Source: Schlegelella_A sp965246805 (GTDB lineage: Bacteria > Pseudomonadota > Gammaproteobacteria > Burkholderiales > Burkholderiaceae_C). From it: a stretch of DNA of 64,000 nt. The stretch is taken from positions 1 through 64,000 of the forward strand of contig CBDFFO010000007.1 in the NCBI GenBank assembly GCA_965246805.1. Reading direction: 5' to 3'. The notes below the pieces were generated by a model. It was given only the letters and a program-made list of their open reading frames with translations. It was not told the DNA's origin and ran no database searches. Shown here one piece after another: positions 17,758 through 26,619 of the stretch; position 1 is the first letter of the stretch; each line of letters begins with the position of its first letter. Both the position numbers and the translations under genes were made by a program.

Positions 17758-18184
17758 AGAGCCTCCCGTCGGCGCCGCGCCCCGCCGCACCACTGCGGAC
17801 GTCGAAGACGCTGCCCGGCACGGCTGAAGTCGGCGGCGGCGCCAACGCGACCCAGCTGTCGCGGCGCTGGGTCAGAGGGTCTTCCGGAACTTGGCGCACG
17901 TAACGTTCGGTCGCCAACTCGTCGATGCTCGCCGGGTAACGGCCCTTGTCTGCGGCGAATTGATCGAGGGCATCGCGCAGCACGTTGAGCGAGGTGCGCA
18001 AGGTCACCTCACGGGCGTGTTCGACGCTCCGAAAGTAGCGCGGCGCGGCAATCGACACCAGCAGGCCGATGATGGCCATGACGACGATCAATTCGATCAG
18101 CGTGAAGCCCCGCCGGCGACGGCGCTGCGTCAGCTCATGGCTGATCGACAGCTTTGAAAGCTCCGAGTGCTTCGAGTGCCGCAT
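17744..18184 (-). CDS. Pseudopilin (GspG/H-like), second minor copy
   Basis: A 146-residue prepilin-like protein. The leader is 26 residues and ends in five Arg and a Gly; the mature N-terminus FTLIELIVVMAIIGLLVSIA is canonical, including Glu at +5. The globular part carries LRDALDQFAADKGRYPASID and a C-terminal SVFDVRSG...GRLYADW block that also occurs in the preceding pseudopilin (DVFDVRSR...GTPYRDW), so the two are paralogues. It needs cleavage and N-methylation by a prepilin peptidase that is not encoded in the window. The ATG at 18184 is four bases after the upstream stop; a strong ribosome site is lacking, so translational coupling is likely. Confidence 0.85.
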   Translation of the reverse strand: MRHSKHSELSKLSISHELTQRRRRRGFTLIELIVVMAIIGLLVSIAAPRYFRSVEHAREVTLRTSLNVLRDALDQFAADKGRYPASIDELATERYVRQVPEDPLTQRRDSWVALAPPPTSAVPGSVFDVRSGAAGRGADGRLYADW

Positions 18185-18188
18185 GCTG

Positions 18189-18677
18189 CTACCAGTCACG
18201 GTACGGGGTGCCATCGATCGCGACCCGGTCACTGCGTGACCGCACGTCGAACACGTCGCGGCCCGGCGCGAACGATTCGTTCGAACTGTCGGAAGCACGC
18301 AAGTCCCAGGTCTGCGCGGCCGGGATGGCGGGGTCGGCAAACGGATCGCGCGGCATGCGGCGAAGAAAGAACACGCGTTTGTCCTTCGGCTGCTTCGCAT
18401 CGGGCACGCCGGCCACCAGCACCTCCAGTGAAGGCGGGTAGCCGCTTGCATCGGCAGCCACGGCAATGCGGCCTTCGCTGGCCGCCCGCCGATGTGCGTC
18501 GATGGCTTCGCGCAACACCCTCAGGTCTTGCCTGAGCGCGGTCTCTTTCGCACGCTTGACCGAGAGTTCGAGGACCGGCCGAGCGGCGGAACCGAGGATA
18601 CCCAGCAGCGCCACGACGACGATCATCTCGATCAACGTGAAACCCCGCGCCCGTGAAAAGTCATGCCTGCACGTCAT
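18189..18677 (-). CDS. Pseudopilin (GspG/H-like), first minor copy
   Basis: A 162-residue pseudopilin with a short 12-residue leader (MTCRHDFSRARG) and the standard helix start FTLIEMIVVVALLGILGSAA with Glu at +5. The C-terminal domain contains KRVFFLRRMPRDPFADPA and DVFDVRSR, resembling the calcium-binding C-terminal region of GspG-type major pseudopilins. Its ATG at 18677 overlaps the secretin stop as ATGA. Its close similarity to the next gene suggests local duplication. Likely a minor subunit; the major pseudopilin is the gspG gene at 26616-27035. Confidence 0.85.
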   Translation of the reverse strand: MTCRHDFSRARGFTLIEMIVVVALLGILGSAARPVLELSVKRAKETALRQDLRVLREAIDAHRRAASEGRIAVAADASGYPPSLEVLVAGVPDAKQPKDKRVFFLRRMPRDPFADPAIPAAQTWDLRASDSSNESFAPGRDVFDVRSRSDRVAIDGTPYRDW

Positions 18678-20923
18678 GGCGCCGTCACCGTGATGAAGCC
18701 GTTGCCTTCGACGTTGACGGTCAGACTGCGCCCGTCCGCGCCCGTCGCCTGCAAGCCGACCACCGAGACATCGACCGCCTGTCCCGCGGCGGCGCTCTGC
18801 GTGCGCAAGACGAAAACCTGCTGGCCCTGCGGAGGCAAGGTGAAGGCCAGGCGGCCGACGTTGCGTTCGCCCGCCTGTGCCGCCTGCATCAGCGTCGGAT
18901 CGAATTCGATCTCGCCCTTGATCGAAGCCGTCGACTTGTTCTGCAAGGTCACCGCAGCGGTGTCGCCCGCGATCACTTCGGCGCTCACCGATAGCAACAG
19001 CGACACGATGCCGTCGGCCGCGGCCGGGGTGGCGGGCACCGGCGCTGCGTTGCCGGCCGGGTTGGCGTTGGCGTTGGCGTTGGCGGCCCCCGGTTCGGAC
19101 GCGAACGACGGCGCGGCCGAAGGGAACGCCGCCATCGTCGTGCCGGCGGCAGGCGGCACCGAAACCTTGGCGGCGGCGGCCAAGCGCAGCGAGCCGGCGC
19201 CCGGGCTCGCGTCGACGCCCGACGGCACGCTGGTGATCGAGCCATCGGGCACGCCGACGTTGCGCACCACGCGTGGCGTGATCAGCAGCACCACTTCGGT
19301 TTTCAGGCGCTCGTCGGAATGCAGCCCGAACAGGCGGCCGATGAGCGGCGTGTCGGCGAGCAGCGGGATGCCGCTGATGCCCTTCCTGTCCTCCTCGCGA
19401 ATCAGGCCCGCGAGCACCTGGGTCTCGCCGCTGCGCAGCCGCAGCGATGTCGTTGCCTGGCGCGTGCCGATCTGGTAGGCGACCGACCCCTGCGGCCCAA
19501 CCACACGGCTGATGAGCGAGCTGACCTCGAGGTTCACCTTCATCACCACGTCGTTGTCGAGCTGAACGCTCGGCTCGACCTCGAGCTTCAGGCCCACGTC
19601 GAGGTACGACACCGACGCCGATACGCCGACGTTGGCGGTCGAGGTGGTGGTGAAGACCGGCAGCTTCTCGCCGATCAACACCTTGGCCTTCTCGTGGTTG
19701 CGGGCGCGAAGGCGGGGGTTGGCGAGCACGTTGCTGCGCGTGGTCGAGTTGCGCAGCGTGGCGACGATCGCCGGGTTCGCGATGGTGGCGCGAAAGTCAC
19801 GCCGCTGGCCGAGCTCGACCGGGCCGGTCACGCCGGGAATGCCGTACGAGAGCTGGTCCGGCCACTGGATGCCGACGTCGTCGATGCGGTCGCTCGCGAT
19901 CTCGAGCACCTCGACCTCGAGCATCACTTCCGGCTCGGGCAGGTCGAGCGCAGCGAGCAAGCGGTCGACCTGCTGCAATACCTCGGTGGTGTCGCGCACC
20001 ACGATCAGATTGAGGCGCTCGTCCACGAACATGTCGCGCGTCTTGGTCATGGTGCGGATCAGCGCCTGCGCCTGCTTCACATCGGCATTGGTGAGATAGA
20101 AGCTGCGCGTGAGCAGTTCCTGGTGCTCGCGCTGCTTGGCTTGGGTGTTCGGGTAGACGAAGAGCGTGCTGTCGTTGAGCACCTTGCGATCGAGCTGCTG
20201 GGTGGCGAGGATGACCTTCAGCGCATCGTCGACCGACACGTCCTTCAGGAAGATCGAGACCTTGGCGTCGGTGCGCACGTCCTTGTCGAACACGAAGTTG
20301 ACATTGCTGGTGCGCGCCAGCGATTCCAGCACCGCCCGCAGCGGTGCATCGCGGAACTCGAGCGTCACCGGTTTTTGATAAGCAACGCCGAGGCTCGATG
20401 ACAACGGCGCACGTTCGATGGCGCGCGCCAAGGCGCTCTCGCGCATCGAGCCTTGCAACTGCAACGCCGCGGTGTTGCCGGGCGCTTGCGCGAGCACCTG
20501 TCGCAACATCGTCGCCGCCGCGTCGGTGCGGCCCGCGGCGAGCGCGCGGCGCGCGTCGTCCACGCCAGCCGATTGGCGCGCGGCCCGGTCGATCTCGGCT
20601 CGCAGCGCCACCACGCGCGGGTGGCTGGCATCGATCTTCGCCAGGCGTTCGAGCAACGCGCGCGCCACTTCCGGGCGCTGCTCGCTGCGCGCCAGATCGG
20701 CCTGCACCGCGAGCGCACGGACGGTCAGCTCGCGCTGGCGCAGCAAGGCCACCCGCAGGTCGTTGTCGCTCGGGTCACGAGCACTGGCGGTGCTCAACAG
20801 ATCGAGCGCGCGCTCGTGATCGCCCGCGCGCTCGAGGCGATCGGCGTCGTTCAGGGTCGTCGCGCAACCGGCGATCCAAAGCAGCGCGGCGATGGCCAGC
20901 GCGAGGGAAGAACGTCGATTCAT
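18674..20923 (-). CDS. Lipoprotein secretin with TPR and cohesin-like domains (GspD/PilQ/MshL class)
   Basis: Outer-membrane pore of the secretion-like machine, 749 residues. The N-terminus is a lipoprotein signal (LAIAALLWIAGC, Cys20). Residues of about 25-160 form TPR-like helices (ERAGDHERALDLL, ARALLERLAKIDASH, AAGRTDAAATMLRQVL). A secretin short domain follows (VTLEFRDAPLRAVLESLART, VFDKDV), then NolW-like ring domains (FYLTNADVKQAQALIRTM, IVVRDT) and the secretin core (EVMLEVEVLEI, NPRLRARNHEKAKVLIGEKL, PLIGRLFG, LLITPRVV). After a low-complexity Ala/Asn/Pro linker, the last 130 residues resemble a cohesin-like beta domain (GIVSLLLSVSAEVIAGDTAAV). The start at 20923 overlaps the upstream gene as ATGA. 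A secretin carrying both a TPR and a cohesin-like end is more like MshL relatives than classical GspD. Confidence 0.9.
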   Translation of the reverse strand: MNRRSSLALAIAALLWIAGCATTLNDADRLERAGDHERALDLLSTASARDPSDNDLRVALLRQRELTVRALAVQADLARSEQRPEVARALLERLAKIDASHPRVVALRAEIDRAARQSAGVDDARRALAAGRTDAAATMLRQVLAQAPGNTAALQLQGSMRESALARAIERAPLSSSLGVAYQKPVTLEFRDAPLRAVLESLARTSNVNFVFDKDVRTDAKVSIFLKDVSVDDALKVILATQQLDRKVLNDSTLFVYPNTQAKQREHQELLTRSFYLTNADVKQAQALIRTMTKTRDMFVDERLNLIVVRDTTEVLQQVDRLLAALDLPEPEVMLEVEVLEIASDRIDDVGIQWPDQLSYGIPGVTGPVELGQRRDFRATIANPAIVATLRNSTTRSNVLANPRLRARNHEKAKVLIGEKLPVFTTTSTANVGVSASVSYLDVGLKLEVEPSVQLDNDVVMKVNLEVSSLISRVVGPQGSVAYQIGTRQATTSLRLRSGETQVLAGLIREEDRKGISGIPLLADTPLIGRLFGLHSDERLKTEVVLLITPRVVRNVGVPDGSITSVPSGVDASPGAGSLRLAAAAKVSVPPAAGTTMAAFPSAAPSFASEPGAANANANANPAGNAAPVPATPAAADGIVSLLLSVSAEVIAGDTAAVTLQNKSTASIKGEIEFDPTLMQAAQAGERNVGRLAFTLPPQGQQVFVLRTQSAAAGQAVDVSVVGLQATGADGRSLTVNVEGNGFITVTAP

Positions 20924-21543
20924 AAGGGTCGATAGATCACGGTCTGCCGCAACGAACCCGGCATCCACGTCAGCTCGACGCTGCCGGGCGGTGTGGCATC
21001 GACATGCCACTGGCCGTCGATGACGTCGCCGGTCCGCGCGCTGATCGTCCGCACGGCGTTGCTGAGCAGCGCGTGGGGGCCGCTGTCGTCTTCGAAGCGC
21101 CCGACCAGGGTGTAAGGAAATGGCGGGGCCGTGGGCGGCGCTGGAGCCGCTTGCGCGGCGGTCGTCGCCGCAACCGGCGCCGGCATGGCTGCCGGCGGCG
21201 CTGGCTCCCACGCCATGAGCGTCCCCTCGACGACCGCTGGCCAGGGCTCTCGGGTGGACATGAGGTCCACTCGCGGCCGCGGTCGAGACGCCGCCGTCGA
21301 TCGGGTCCGCGTGTCTCTCTCGCGCGCATCGGTGCCGGGCGTCTCGTGGTCCGATCGAGTGGCACTTGTCGTCTCTCGCTGGGGCGCCTGGCCAGGCAGC
21401 GCCCCGCCTTCCACCACCGCGCGGGCGCCCCCACGCGGCCGCAGCGCCTCGAGCGGCGCTTCGCCGGTCGCCGGCTGAAGCGCCAGCCAGATGCTGACGG
21501 CGACCGTCGACAGCAACAGCAGCATGAGTGGGCGCGACAGCAT
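20920..21543 (-). CDS. GspC/PilP-like inner-membrane linker protein
   Basis: A 207-residue protein with one N-terminal membrane segment (LMLLLLSTVAVSIWLALQ), a long low-complexity Arg/Thr/Ala/Pro linker, and a C-terminal beta-rich domain beginning PFPYTLVGRFEDDSGPHALL and ending GSVELTWMPGSLRQTVIYRP. The order (anchor, flexible spacer, small beta domain joined to LVG-type strand) is that of GspC HR domains and PilP, which bridge the inner-membrane platform to the secretin. The gene directly precedes the secretin gene, as gspC precedes gspD in type II loci. TGATG overlap with the upstream gene and ATGA overlap with the secretin gene. Sequence similarity is weak, so the call rests mainly on topology and context. 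Confidence 0.65.
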   Translation of the reverse strand: MLSRPLMLLLLSTVAVSIWLALQPATGEAPLEALRPRGGARAVVEGGALPGQAPQRETTSATRSDHETPGTDARERDTRTRSTAASRPRPRVDLMSTREPWPAVVEGTLMAWEPAPPAAMPAPVAATTAAQAAPAPPTAPPFPYTLVGRFEDDSGPHALLSNAVRTISARTGDVIDGQWHVDATPPGSVELTWMPGSLRQTVIYRPL

Positions 21544-22184
21544 CAAGGACGCTCGCTCGAGGCGATATCGACGACCGCCGCACGTGCCGGCCGGCTCGTG
21601 GCCGACAAGCCCTCGCCAGAAGCTTCGGAGCGCATCAGCAACGAGAAACTGAATTGCGCCGCGACATCGCTGGCAAGCCCGGAGGAGCGCGTGAGACGCA
21701 CGCTGTCGAGCAGCAGCGCCGGGTCGGCAGCGAGTGCGCTTTCGATGAAAAGGCGGATCGAGGAATATCGGCCGGTCAACGGCAAGGTGACGCGATAGCG
21801 CGCCACGCCGAGCGCCGGATCGCTGCTGTAGCGAAACTCGACGCGCTTGTGAACCAGGCCATCGGCACCGGCCAGCGCGAGCAAGGCGGCGACACGTGGC
21901 TGCCGTGCGGCCGGGGGCGGCAAGGCAGCACGCCATCGATCCAGGTCCTGGGTCGGCGCCGAGGTCGAGGTCGGTGCCGCCGGGCGGGATGCGCGCGCGT
22001 CTCGCTGGGCCGCATCCGAGGCCAGTCGCGCTTGCAGCAGGAGGCGTTCTTCGCGCGGCACCTCGAAGAGGTTGATGGCGACGCCGGCCGTCAACAACGC
22101 CAGCGCGAGCAGCCAGGGGCCCCTTGAGCGGCCAACGCGAAAGGTCAGCGCCCGCAGGCGCTGGCGCCAGGCAACGCCGCTCAT
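21543..22184 (-). CDS. GspM/PilO-like assembly protein
   Basis: A 213-residue bitopic membrane protein. A basic N-terminus (WRQRLRALTFRVGRSRG) precedes a single membrane helix (PWLLALALLTAGVAINLF), then a short coiled region (REERLLLQARLASDAAQRDA) and a ferredoxin-like periplasmic domain (VHKRVEFRYSSDPALGVARY...LTGRYSSIRLFIESALA). The statement GRYSSIRLFI in particular resembles PilO/GspM, where this strand-helix element packs against PilN/GspL. It overlaps both neighbours (ATGA with the upstream gene, TGATG with the downstream gene). It should help assemble the inner-membrane platform around the ATPase. Confidence 0.7.
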   Translation of the reverse strand: MSGVAWRQRLRALTFRVGRSRGPWLLALALLTAGVAINLFEVPREERLLLQARLASDAAQRDARASRPAAPTSTSAPTQDLDRWRAALPPPAARQPRVAALLALAGADGLVHKRVEFRYSSDPALGVARYRVTLPLTGRYSSIRLFIESALAADPALLLDSVRLTRSSGLASDVAAQFSFSLLMRSEASGEGLSATSRPARAAVVDIASSERP

Positions 22185-22936
22185 GGCGTGGCCCGCTGAT
22201 CGAGCGGCACCGTGACGATCGAAGGCCAGGCGCTCGCTGTTGCCCGTGGCAGCGCGATGGTGTCCTCGTGCTGCGCCGGCGTGGTCTCGCGCTGGCCGGC
22301 TAGCGAGCCTGCGGTCTTGGCATTCGGCACGACGGCCTCCGCGACATCGACCGGGCGAAACTGCGCCGCGATCTCGAAGCGCATGCCTGCGGCGGTGCCC
22401 GGATTCTCCGGCGCGGTCAGCCGGGTCAGCACGGCACTCGACCAGCCCGGCTGCGTCGCCAGCGCGTCGACGGCGCGCAGCGCCAGCCCGGCGTCGCTGG
22501 CGATGCCCTCCAGGCGCAACTCGGTGCTCTCGCTCGCGTGCTCGAACCCGACCCACTGCACGCCGGCTGGAGGCGCGCTTTCGATCGCCGCGAACAGCTC
22601 GCCCCAAGGGTGACGAGACTGCGCGGCAAGGCGCTCGGCGTTGCGAAGCGTCTCTTCTTTCGGAGCACTCGCGGTGCGCAGCGGAACGCTTTTCGGGTCG
22701 GCCGTGCGGGAAGCGGTCAGGCGTTGCAGGCGGGCGCGCTCCGATGACAGGTCGGCACGCAGCACCCACACGTCGCGACTGCCGAGGCCCAGCAGCGCGA
22801 CCCCGGCCAGGGCGACTGCCCAGACCCGCATCGGCAGCGGCCGCCGCTGCAGCAGAAAGTCCGGCCGCGGCCAAGTGCTCACGCGCGGGCCCCGGCCGGG
22901 CCACCGGCGCAGCAGCGAGCGCAAGTCGGCGCTCAT
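22181..22936 (-). CDS. PilN-like assembly protein
   Basis: A 251-residue protein with a cytoplasmic basic start, the PilN-like phrase WPRPDFLLQRRPLP, one membrane helix (VWAVALAGVALLGLG) and a periplasmic ferredoxin-like domain (FAAIESAPPAGVQWVGFEHA, LRLEGIASDAGLALRAVDAL). In type IV pilus systems PilN begins with a short motif that binds PilM and its periplasmic domain pairs with PilO; the neighbouring genes here fit those roles. In GspL the two halves are fused; here they seem to be on two genes. Start at 22936 chosen for the ATGA overlap with the upstream gene. Last 60 residues look disordered. Confidence 0.65.
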   Translation of the reverse strand: MSADLRSLLRRWPGRGPRVSTWPRPDFLLQRRPLPMRVWAVALAGVALLGLGSRDVWVLRADLSSERARLQRLTASRTADPKSVPLRTASAPKEETLRNAERLAAQSRHPWGELFAAIESAPPAGVQWVGFEHASESTELRLEGIASDAGLALRAVDALATQPGWSSAVLTRLTAPENPGTAAGMRFEIAAQFRPVDVAEAVVPNAKTAGSLAGQRETTPAQHEDTIALPRATASAWPSIVTVPLDQRATP

Positions 22937-23745
22937 GCGTGCAGCCACGCGCGCGCCGGCACTGGCGCGTCGAGTCGGTCAGGCACCTGCCAGGACGCGG
23001 GCCAGGGGCCGCTGTCGGCCAGGCCGAAACCCAGCACGCAGACGTGTCGGTCGCTGGTGGCATCGACCGATGTATCGAGCAACGACTCCGCGAGCACGCC
23101 GACCAGCGCATCGCTCGACGCGCTGCCGAGCCGGCGTTGCACCACGCTGGCGACGCGCCCGCCATCGCACGTCAGCACCGTGAGGAGGCTTCCTTCAACG
23201 AGCCCTAGGCTGAACGCAGACGCTTGCTCCAGCAGCGCGACTTGGGCACTCGCCGCCGCCAGCGCCACCGACCACCAGGGCTCGACGCTTCTGAGCCGCA
23301 CGCCGCCCTCTGCCGCCTCGCGGCGCAGCGCCGACAGGTCGAACTGCGGCAGCGCGCAGACCCCGCGTTGTCCGGCCAACAGCCAGGGCGCGACCGGCCA
23401 GCCCTGGGCGGCGGCGCCGTGGTAGGTCGCGAACTGCTGACGCGCCCAGGCCGACAACAGCGCCGGATCGTCGAGCGGCAAGGCGGGGTCGGCGACGATC
23501 TGTCGCGTCAGCGTGCTGCTCAGGACGACCCGCACCGCCGCGCCCCGATGCGAGCCGAACCAGGCCGCAGCCGACGCGGCCTCTTCCGGGTCGGCGGCCT
23601 GGTGTTCGGCAGACCAGCTCATCACGCGGCCACCTTCGATGAAGAGCGTGTGCGGCCTCGCGAAGCGTGCCGCTGCGCGCTCGCCGAGCGCTCGCCAGCC
23701 GGCGCTGAAAGCCGCGCCGCGCCAGGCGCCGCGAGGCGCCTGCAT
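22933..23745 (-). CDS. GspL/PilM-like cytoplasmic protein
   Basis: A 270-residue protein without a membrane segment. It lies between gspE and the PilN-like gene, where the actin-fold cytoplasmic half of GspL (or PilM) is expected. Visible features are HTLFIEGGRVMSW at the start, a central VRVVLSSTLTRQIVADPALP, SAFSLGLVEGSLLTVLTCDG and HVCVLGFGLADSG, with alternating beta strands suggestive of the actin-like fold but without clear nucleotide-binding motifs. The start at 23745 lies four bases after the gspE stop with GTGAGG ahead of it. The name rests on gene order and fold impression; sequence identity to known GspL is not evident. Confidence 0.55.
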   Translation of the reverse strand: MQAPRGAWRGAAFSAGWRALGERAAARFARPHTLFIEGGRVMSWSAEHQAADPEEAASAAAWFGSHRGAAVRVVLSSTLTRQIVADPALPLDDPALLSAWARQQFATYHGAAAQGWPVAPWLLAGQRGVCALPQFDLSALRREAAEGGVRLRSVEPWWSVALAAASAQVALLEQASAFSLGLVEGSLLTVLTCDGGRVASVVQRRLGSASSDALVGVLAESLLDTSVDATSDRHVCVLGFGLADSGPWPASWQVPDRLDAPVPARAWLHA

Positions 23746-23749
23746 GGCC

Positions 23750-25381
23750 TCACTCGGCGAGGGTGACACGTTCCAGCTCCGCAAAGGTCGTTTCGCCGCG
23801 GCAGACCAGGTCGACGGTGGCTTCGCGCAGGCTTCGAAAGCCGCGCGCAGCGGCCATCTCCTTGATCGCGACCATCGAGGCGCGGCCGACGATGGCGTCG
23901 CGCAGCTCGTCGTCGAAGGCGAGCAGCTCGGCCACCGCGCGCCGTCCGCGGTAGCCGGTGCCGCGGCATTGCGCGCAGCCGGTGCCGTGCTGATAGCGCG
24001 CGACGCGCGCCTGCAGTCGCAGCGCAAGCAGTTGCTCCGGGCGCGGCACGAACGGCGTGTTGCACGCCACGCAGTTGATGCGCACCAGGCGTTGCGCCAG
24101 CACTGCGTTGATTGAGGCGACGACGCTGTACAGGTCGAGCCCCATGTGCGTGAAGCGGCCGATGACATCGAACACGTTGTTCGCGTGCACGGTGCTGAAG
24201 ACGAGATGGCCGGTGAGGGCGGCCTGCACCGCGATCTGCGCGGTCTCGGGGTCGCGGATCTCGCCGACCATGATGCGGTCGGGATCGTGGCGAAGGATCG
24301 AGCGCAGGCCTCGGGCGAAGGTGAGGCCCTTCTTCTCGTTGACGGGTATCTGCACCACGCCGCGCAACTGGTACTCGACCGGGTCTTCGATGGTGATGAT
24401 CTTGTCGTGGCCGGTGTTGGCCTCGTTGATCGCTGCGTAGAGCGTGGTGGTCTTTCCGCTGCCGGTCGGGCCGGTGACGAGCAGCATGCCGTGCGGCTGG
24501 CGCACCAGCGCGCGCACCGCCGTGCGGGTGGCAGCGTCGAAGCCGATGGCGTCGAGCGAGAGCTCGCCGTGGCTGCGTTCGATCTGCGCTCGGTCGAGCA
24601 CCCGCACGACGGCGTCTTCGCCGAACACGCTCGGCATCACCGACAGCCGGAAGTCGATCTCGCGACCCTGCACGCTGAGCTTGAAGCGCCCGTCCTGCGG
24701 CAGGCGGCGCTCACCGATGTCGAGCTCGGCCATCACCTTTAGGCGCGACACGAGTTGCTCGGCCACGGCCAGCCCCTCGGCCCGGCGCAGGCGCTGCAGC
24801 ACGCCGTCGAGCCGGTATCGAATGTCGAGGCCGCTCGCATCGCATTCGAAGTGGATGTCGCTCGCCGCGTCCTGCAAGGCGTCGTAAAGCGTCGAGTCGA
24901 GCAGTTTGACGACGGGGCTCGCCTGTTCCGACAGGCGCAGCACACTGAGCTCGTGCGTGGCGGCGCCGTCGGTCGCGGTCGTGAACGGGTCGTCGAGGAT
25001 CGCCAGCGCTCGGAAGCCGGCTTCGCCGGTGCCGAGCCAGGCGTCGACCTCGGCCTTCGCACACGCGACCCAGCGCAGGGGCCGGGCGAAGCGGGCTTCG
25101 AGGGCTTCGCGCAACAGCGCGTCGCGCGGCCGATCGGCGAGCAGCGCGAGCGCGCCCGATGGTGCTTCGGCGAGCACCGCGTGCCAGCGCTGGGCTTCGG
25201 CTTGCGGCAGCTTGTCGAAGGCGAGACGCCAGGCTCCGCCCTCGTCGGGCAGGTGGCGGGCGAGGCTGTCGGTGCTGCCCGAACTCTTGGTCGCGGAACC
25301 GGAGTCGGTGTCGGCGTCGATGTCCGCGCCGATGTCGATGTCGCGTGCGAGCCCGGCGTCGAGCAGACGTGAAGCGGTCAT
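23750..25381 (-). CDS. gspE: Type II secretion ATPase GspE
   Basis: Cytoplasmic AAA-type motor that powers pseudopilus assembly, 543 residues. Walker A is GPTGSGKT (304-311), the Asp box ITIEDPVEYQ is at 329-338, Walker B IMVGEIRD is at 370-377 and the His box LTGHLVFSTVHANN is at 389-402. Four Cys in two pairs (437/440 and 469/472) form the zinc-binding insert typical of GspE. The first 40 residues are an acidic Asp/Ser-rich tail (DIDIGADIDADTDSGSA) that looks disordered and unlike the usual GspE N-domain. Start overlaps gspF as ATGA. All catalytic motifs are intact, so the machine should be active. Confidence 0.95.
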   Translation of the reverse strand: MTASRLLDAGLARDIDIGADIDADTDSGSATKSSGSTDSLARHLPDEGGAWRLAFDKLPQAEAQRWHAVLAEAPSGALALLADRPRDALLREALEARFARPLRWVACAKAEVDAWLGTGEAGFRALAILDDPFTTATDGAATHELSVLRLSEQASPVVKLLDSTLYDALQDAASDIHFECDASGLDIRYRLDGVLQRLRRAEGLAVAEQLVSRLKVMAELDIGERRLPQDGRFKLSVQGREIDFRLSVMPSVFGEDAVVRVLDRAQIERSHGELSLDAIGFDAATRTAVRALVRQPHGMLLVTGPTGSGKTTTLYAAINEANTGHDKIITIEDPVEYQLRGVVQIPVNEKKGLTFARGLRSILRHDPDRIMVGEIRDPETAQIAVQAALTGHLVFSTVHANNVFDVIGRFTHMGLDLYSVVASINAVLAQRLVRINCVACNTPFVPRPEQLLALRLQARVARYQHGTGCAQCRGTGYRGRRAVAELLAFDDELRDAIVGRASMVAIKEMAAARGFRSLREATVDLVCRGETTFAELERVTLAE

Positions 25382-26619
25382 TGCACCTGCTCCACGAGCT
25401 GGAAGATCGGCAGGTACATCAGCACGATGACGGTGCCGATCACGCCGCCCATCAACAGCATCAGCAGCGGGTTGACGAGGCGGCTCACCACATCGGCGAG
25501 GCGGGTCAGCTCTTCGTCGTAGAACGTGGCCGCGCGCGCCAGCATCGAGCCCATCTCGCCGCTGCGCTCACCGACCCGCACCATGCGAACCGAGACCGGC
25601 GTCGACAGCTGCGCGCGCTCGAGCGCCACCGAGAAGCGTTCACCGCGGCTCACGGCCTCGCGCACGCCGTCGAGCGCCGGCCGCAGGCGCGCAGCGATCA
25701 CGTCGCGCGCGATCTCGAGCGCGGCGACCACGGGCACGCCCGCGCCGATCAGCATGCCCATGGTGCGGTAGAAGCGGGCCAGCGCGAGCAGGCGCAGCTT
25801 GCTGCCGAGACCGGGCACGCGCCAGAGCCCGCGTTCGATCGCGGCGCGCACGTGCGCGTCTTGCCACGCGAGCCAGGGCGATGCGAGCAGCAACGCGCCG
25901 GCGCCGAGCGTCAGCAACGGGTGCTCGCCGGTCACCGCGCCGAGATCGATCAAGAGGCGCGACGCCGCCGGGATGTCGCCGTTCATGCCCTCGAGCAAGC
26001 CGGCGAAGCGCGGCACCACGAAGACCAGCAGGAACAGCAGCACCGAGGTGCCCGCCACGATGAGCAGGGCCGGGTAGATGCAGGCGTTGCGCAGCTGGCT
26101 GCCGAGTTCTTCGGTCCAGGCGAGATAGCGCGCGTGCGCCAGCAGGGCCTCCTCGAGCTGGCCGGTCTTCTCGGCGGAGGCGACGATGGCGACGAAGAGC
26201 GCATCGAACGCCTCGGGGCGGCGGCCGAGCGCGACCGAGAAGCGCTCGCCCTCGCGCAATTGATCGACGACCGCACCGAGCGCCTCGATGACCAGCGCCG
26301 ACGACTCCTTCTCGCGCAACGTGACCACGCCCTCCAGCAGCGGCAGACCGGCGCCGATCAGCACCGAGAGCTCGTGACAGAAGAGGCGCAGCGGAAAGGC
26401 GCGGCCGCGCCGCCGTGTCGAACGCGGCAGCTCGTCGGCCGCTACACGCGTGCCTGCCCTGCCGTCGGCCACGACCGAGACGATCCGATCGGGCGTCACG
26501 CCGAGCAGCGACGCCATGTTGAACGCGTCGGCGGCATCGACACGGCGTTCGACGACCGCGTTGTCACCGCTGATCAACTGCACGCGAAAGGCCGGCATGG
26601 CGGGTTCCGACAAGCTCAC
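25378..26619 (-). CDS. gspF: Type II secretion inner-membrane platform protein GspF
   Basis: Polytopic core protein of the assembly platform, 413 residues. It has two repeated GspF domains (FCHELSVLIGAGLPLLEGV in the first and FYRTMGMLIGAGVPVVAALE in the second), each followed by membrane helices (YPALLIVAGTSVLLFLLVFV, PLLMLLMGGVIGTVIVLMYL). Length and layout match GspF. The start at 26619 is a GTG overlapping the gspG stop as GTGA; an ATG at 26598 would remove seven residues and is equally possible, as neither has a strong ribosome site. It binds GspE and the GspL/M-like proteins. Confidence 0.95.
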   Translation of the reverse strand: MSLSEPAMPAFRVQLISGDNAVVERRVDAADAFNMASLLGVTPDRIVSVVADGRAGTRVAADELPRSTRRRGRAFPLRLFCHELSVLIGAGLPLLEGVVTLREKESSALVIEALGAVVDQLREGERFSVALGRRPEAFDALFVAIVASAEKTGQLEEALLAHARYLAWTEELGSQLRNACIYPALLIVAGTSVLLFLLVFVVPRFAGLLEGMNGDIPAASRLLIDLGAVTGEHPLLTLGAGALLLASPWLAWQDAHVRAAIERGLWRVPGLGSKLRLLALARFYRTMGMLIGAGVPVVAALEIARDVIAARLRPALDGVREAVSRGERFSVALERAQLSTPVSVRMVRVGERSGEMGSMLARAATFYDEELTRLADVVSRLVNPLLMLLMGGVIGTVIVLMYLPIFQLVEQVQ

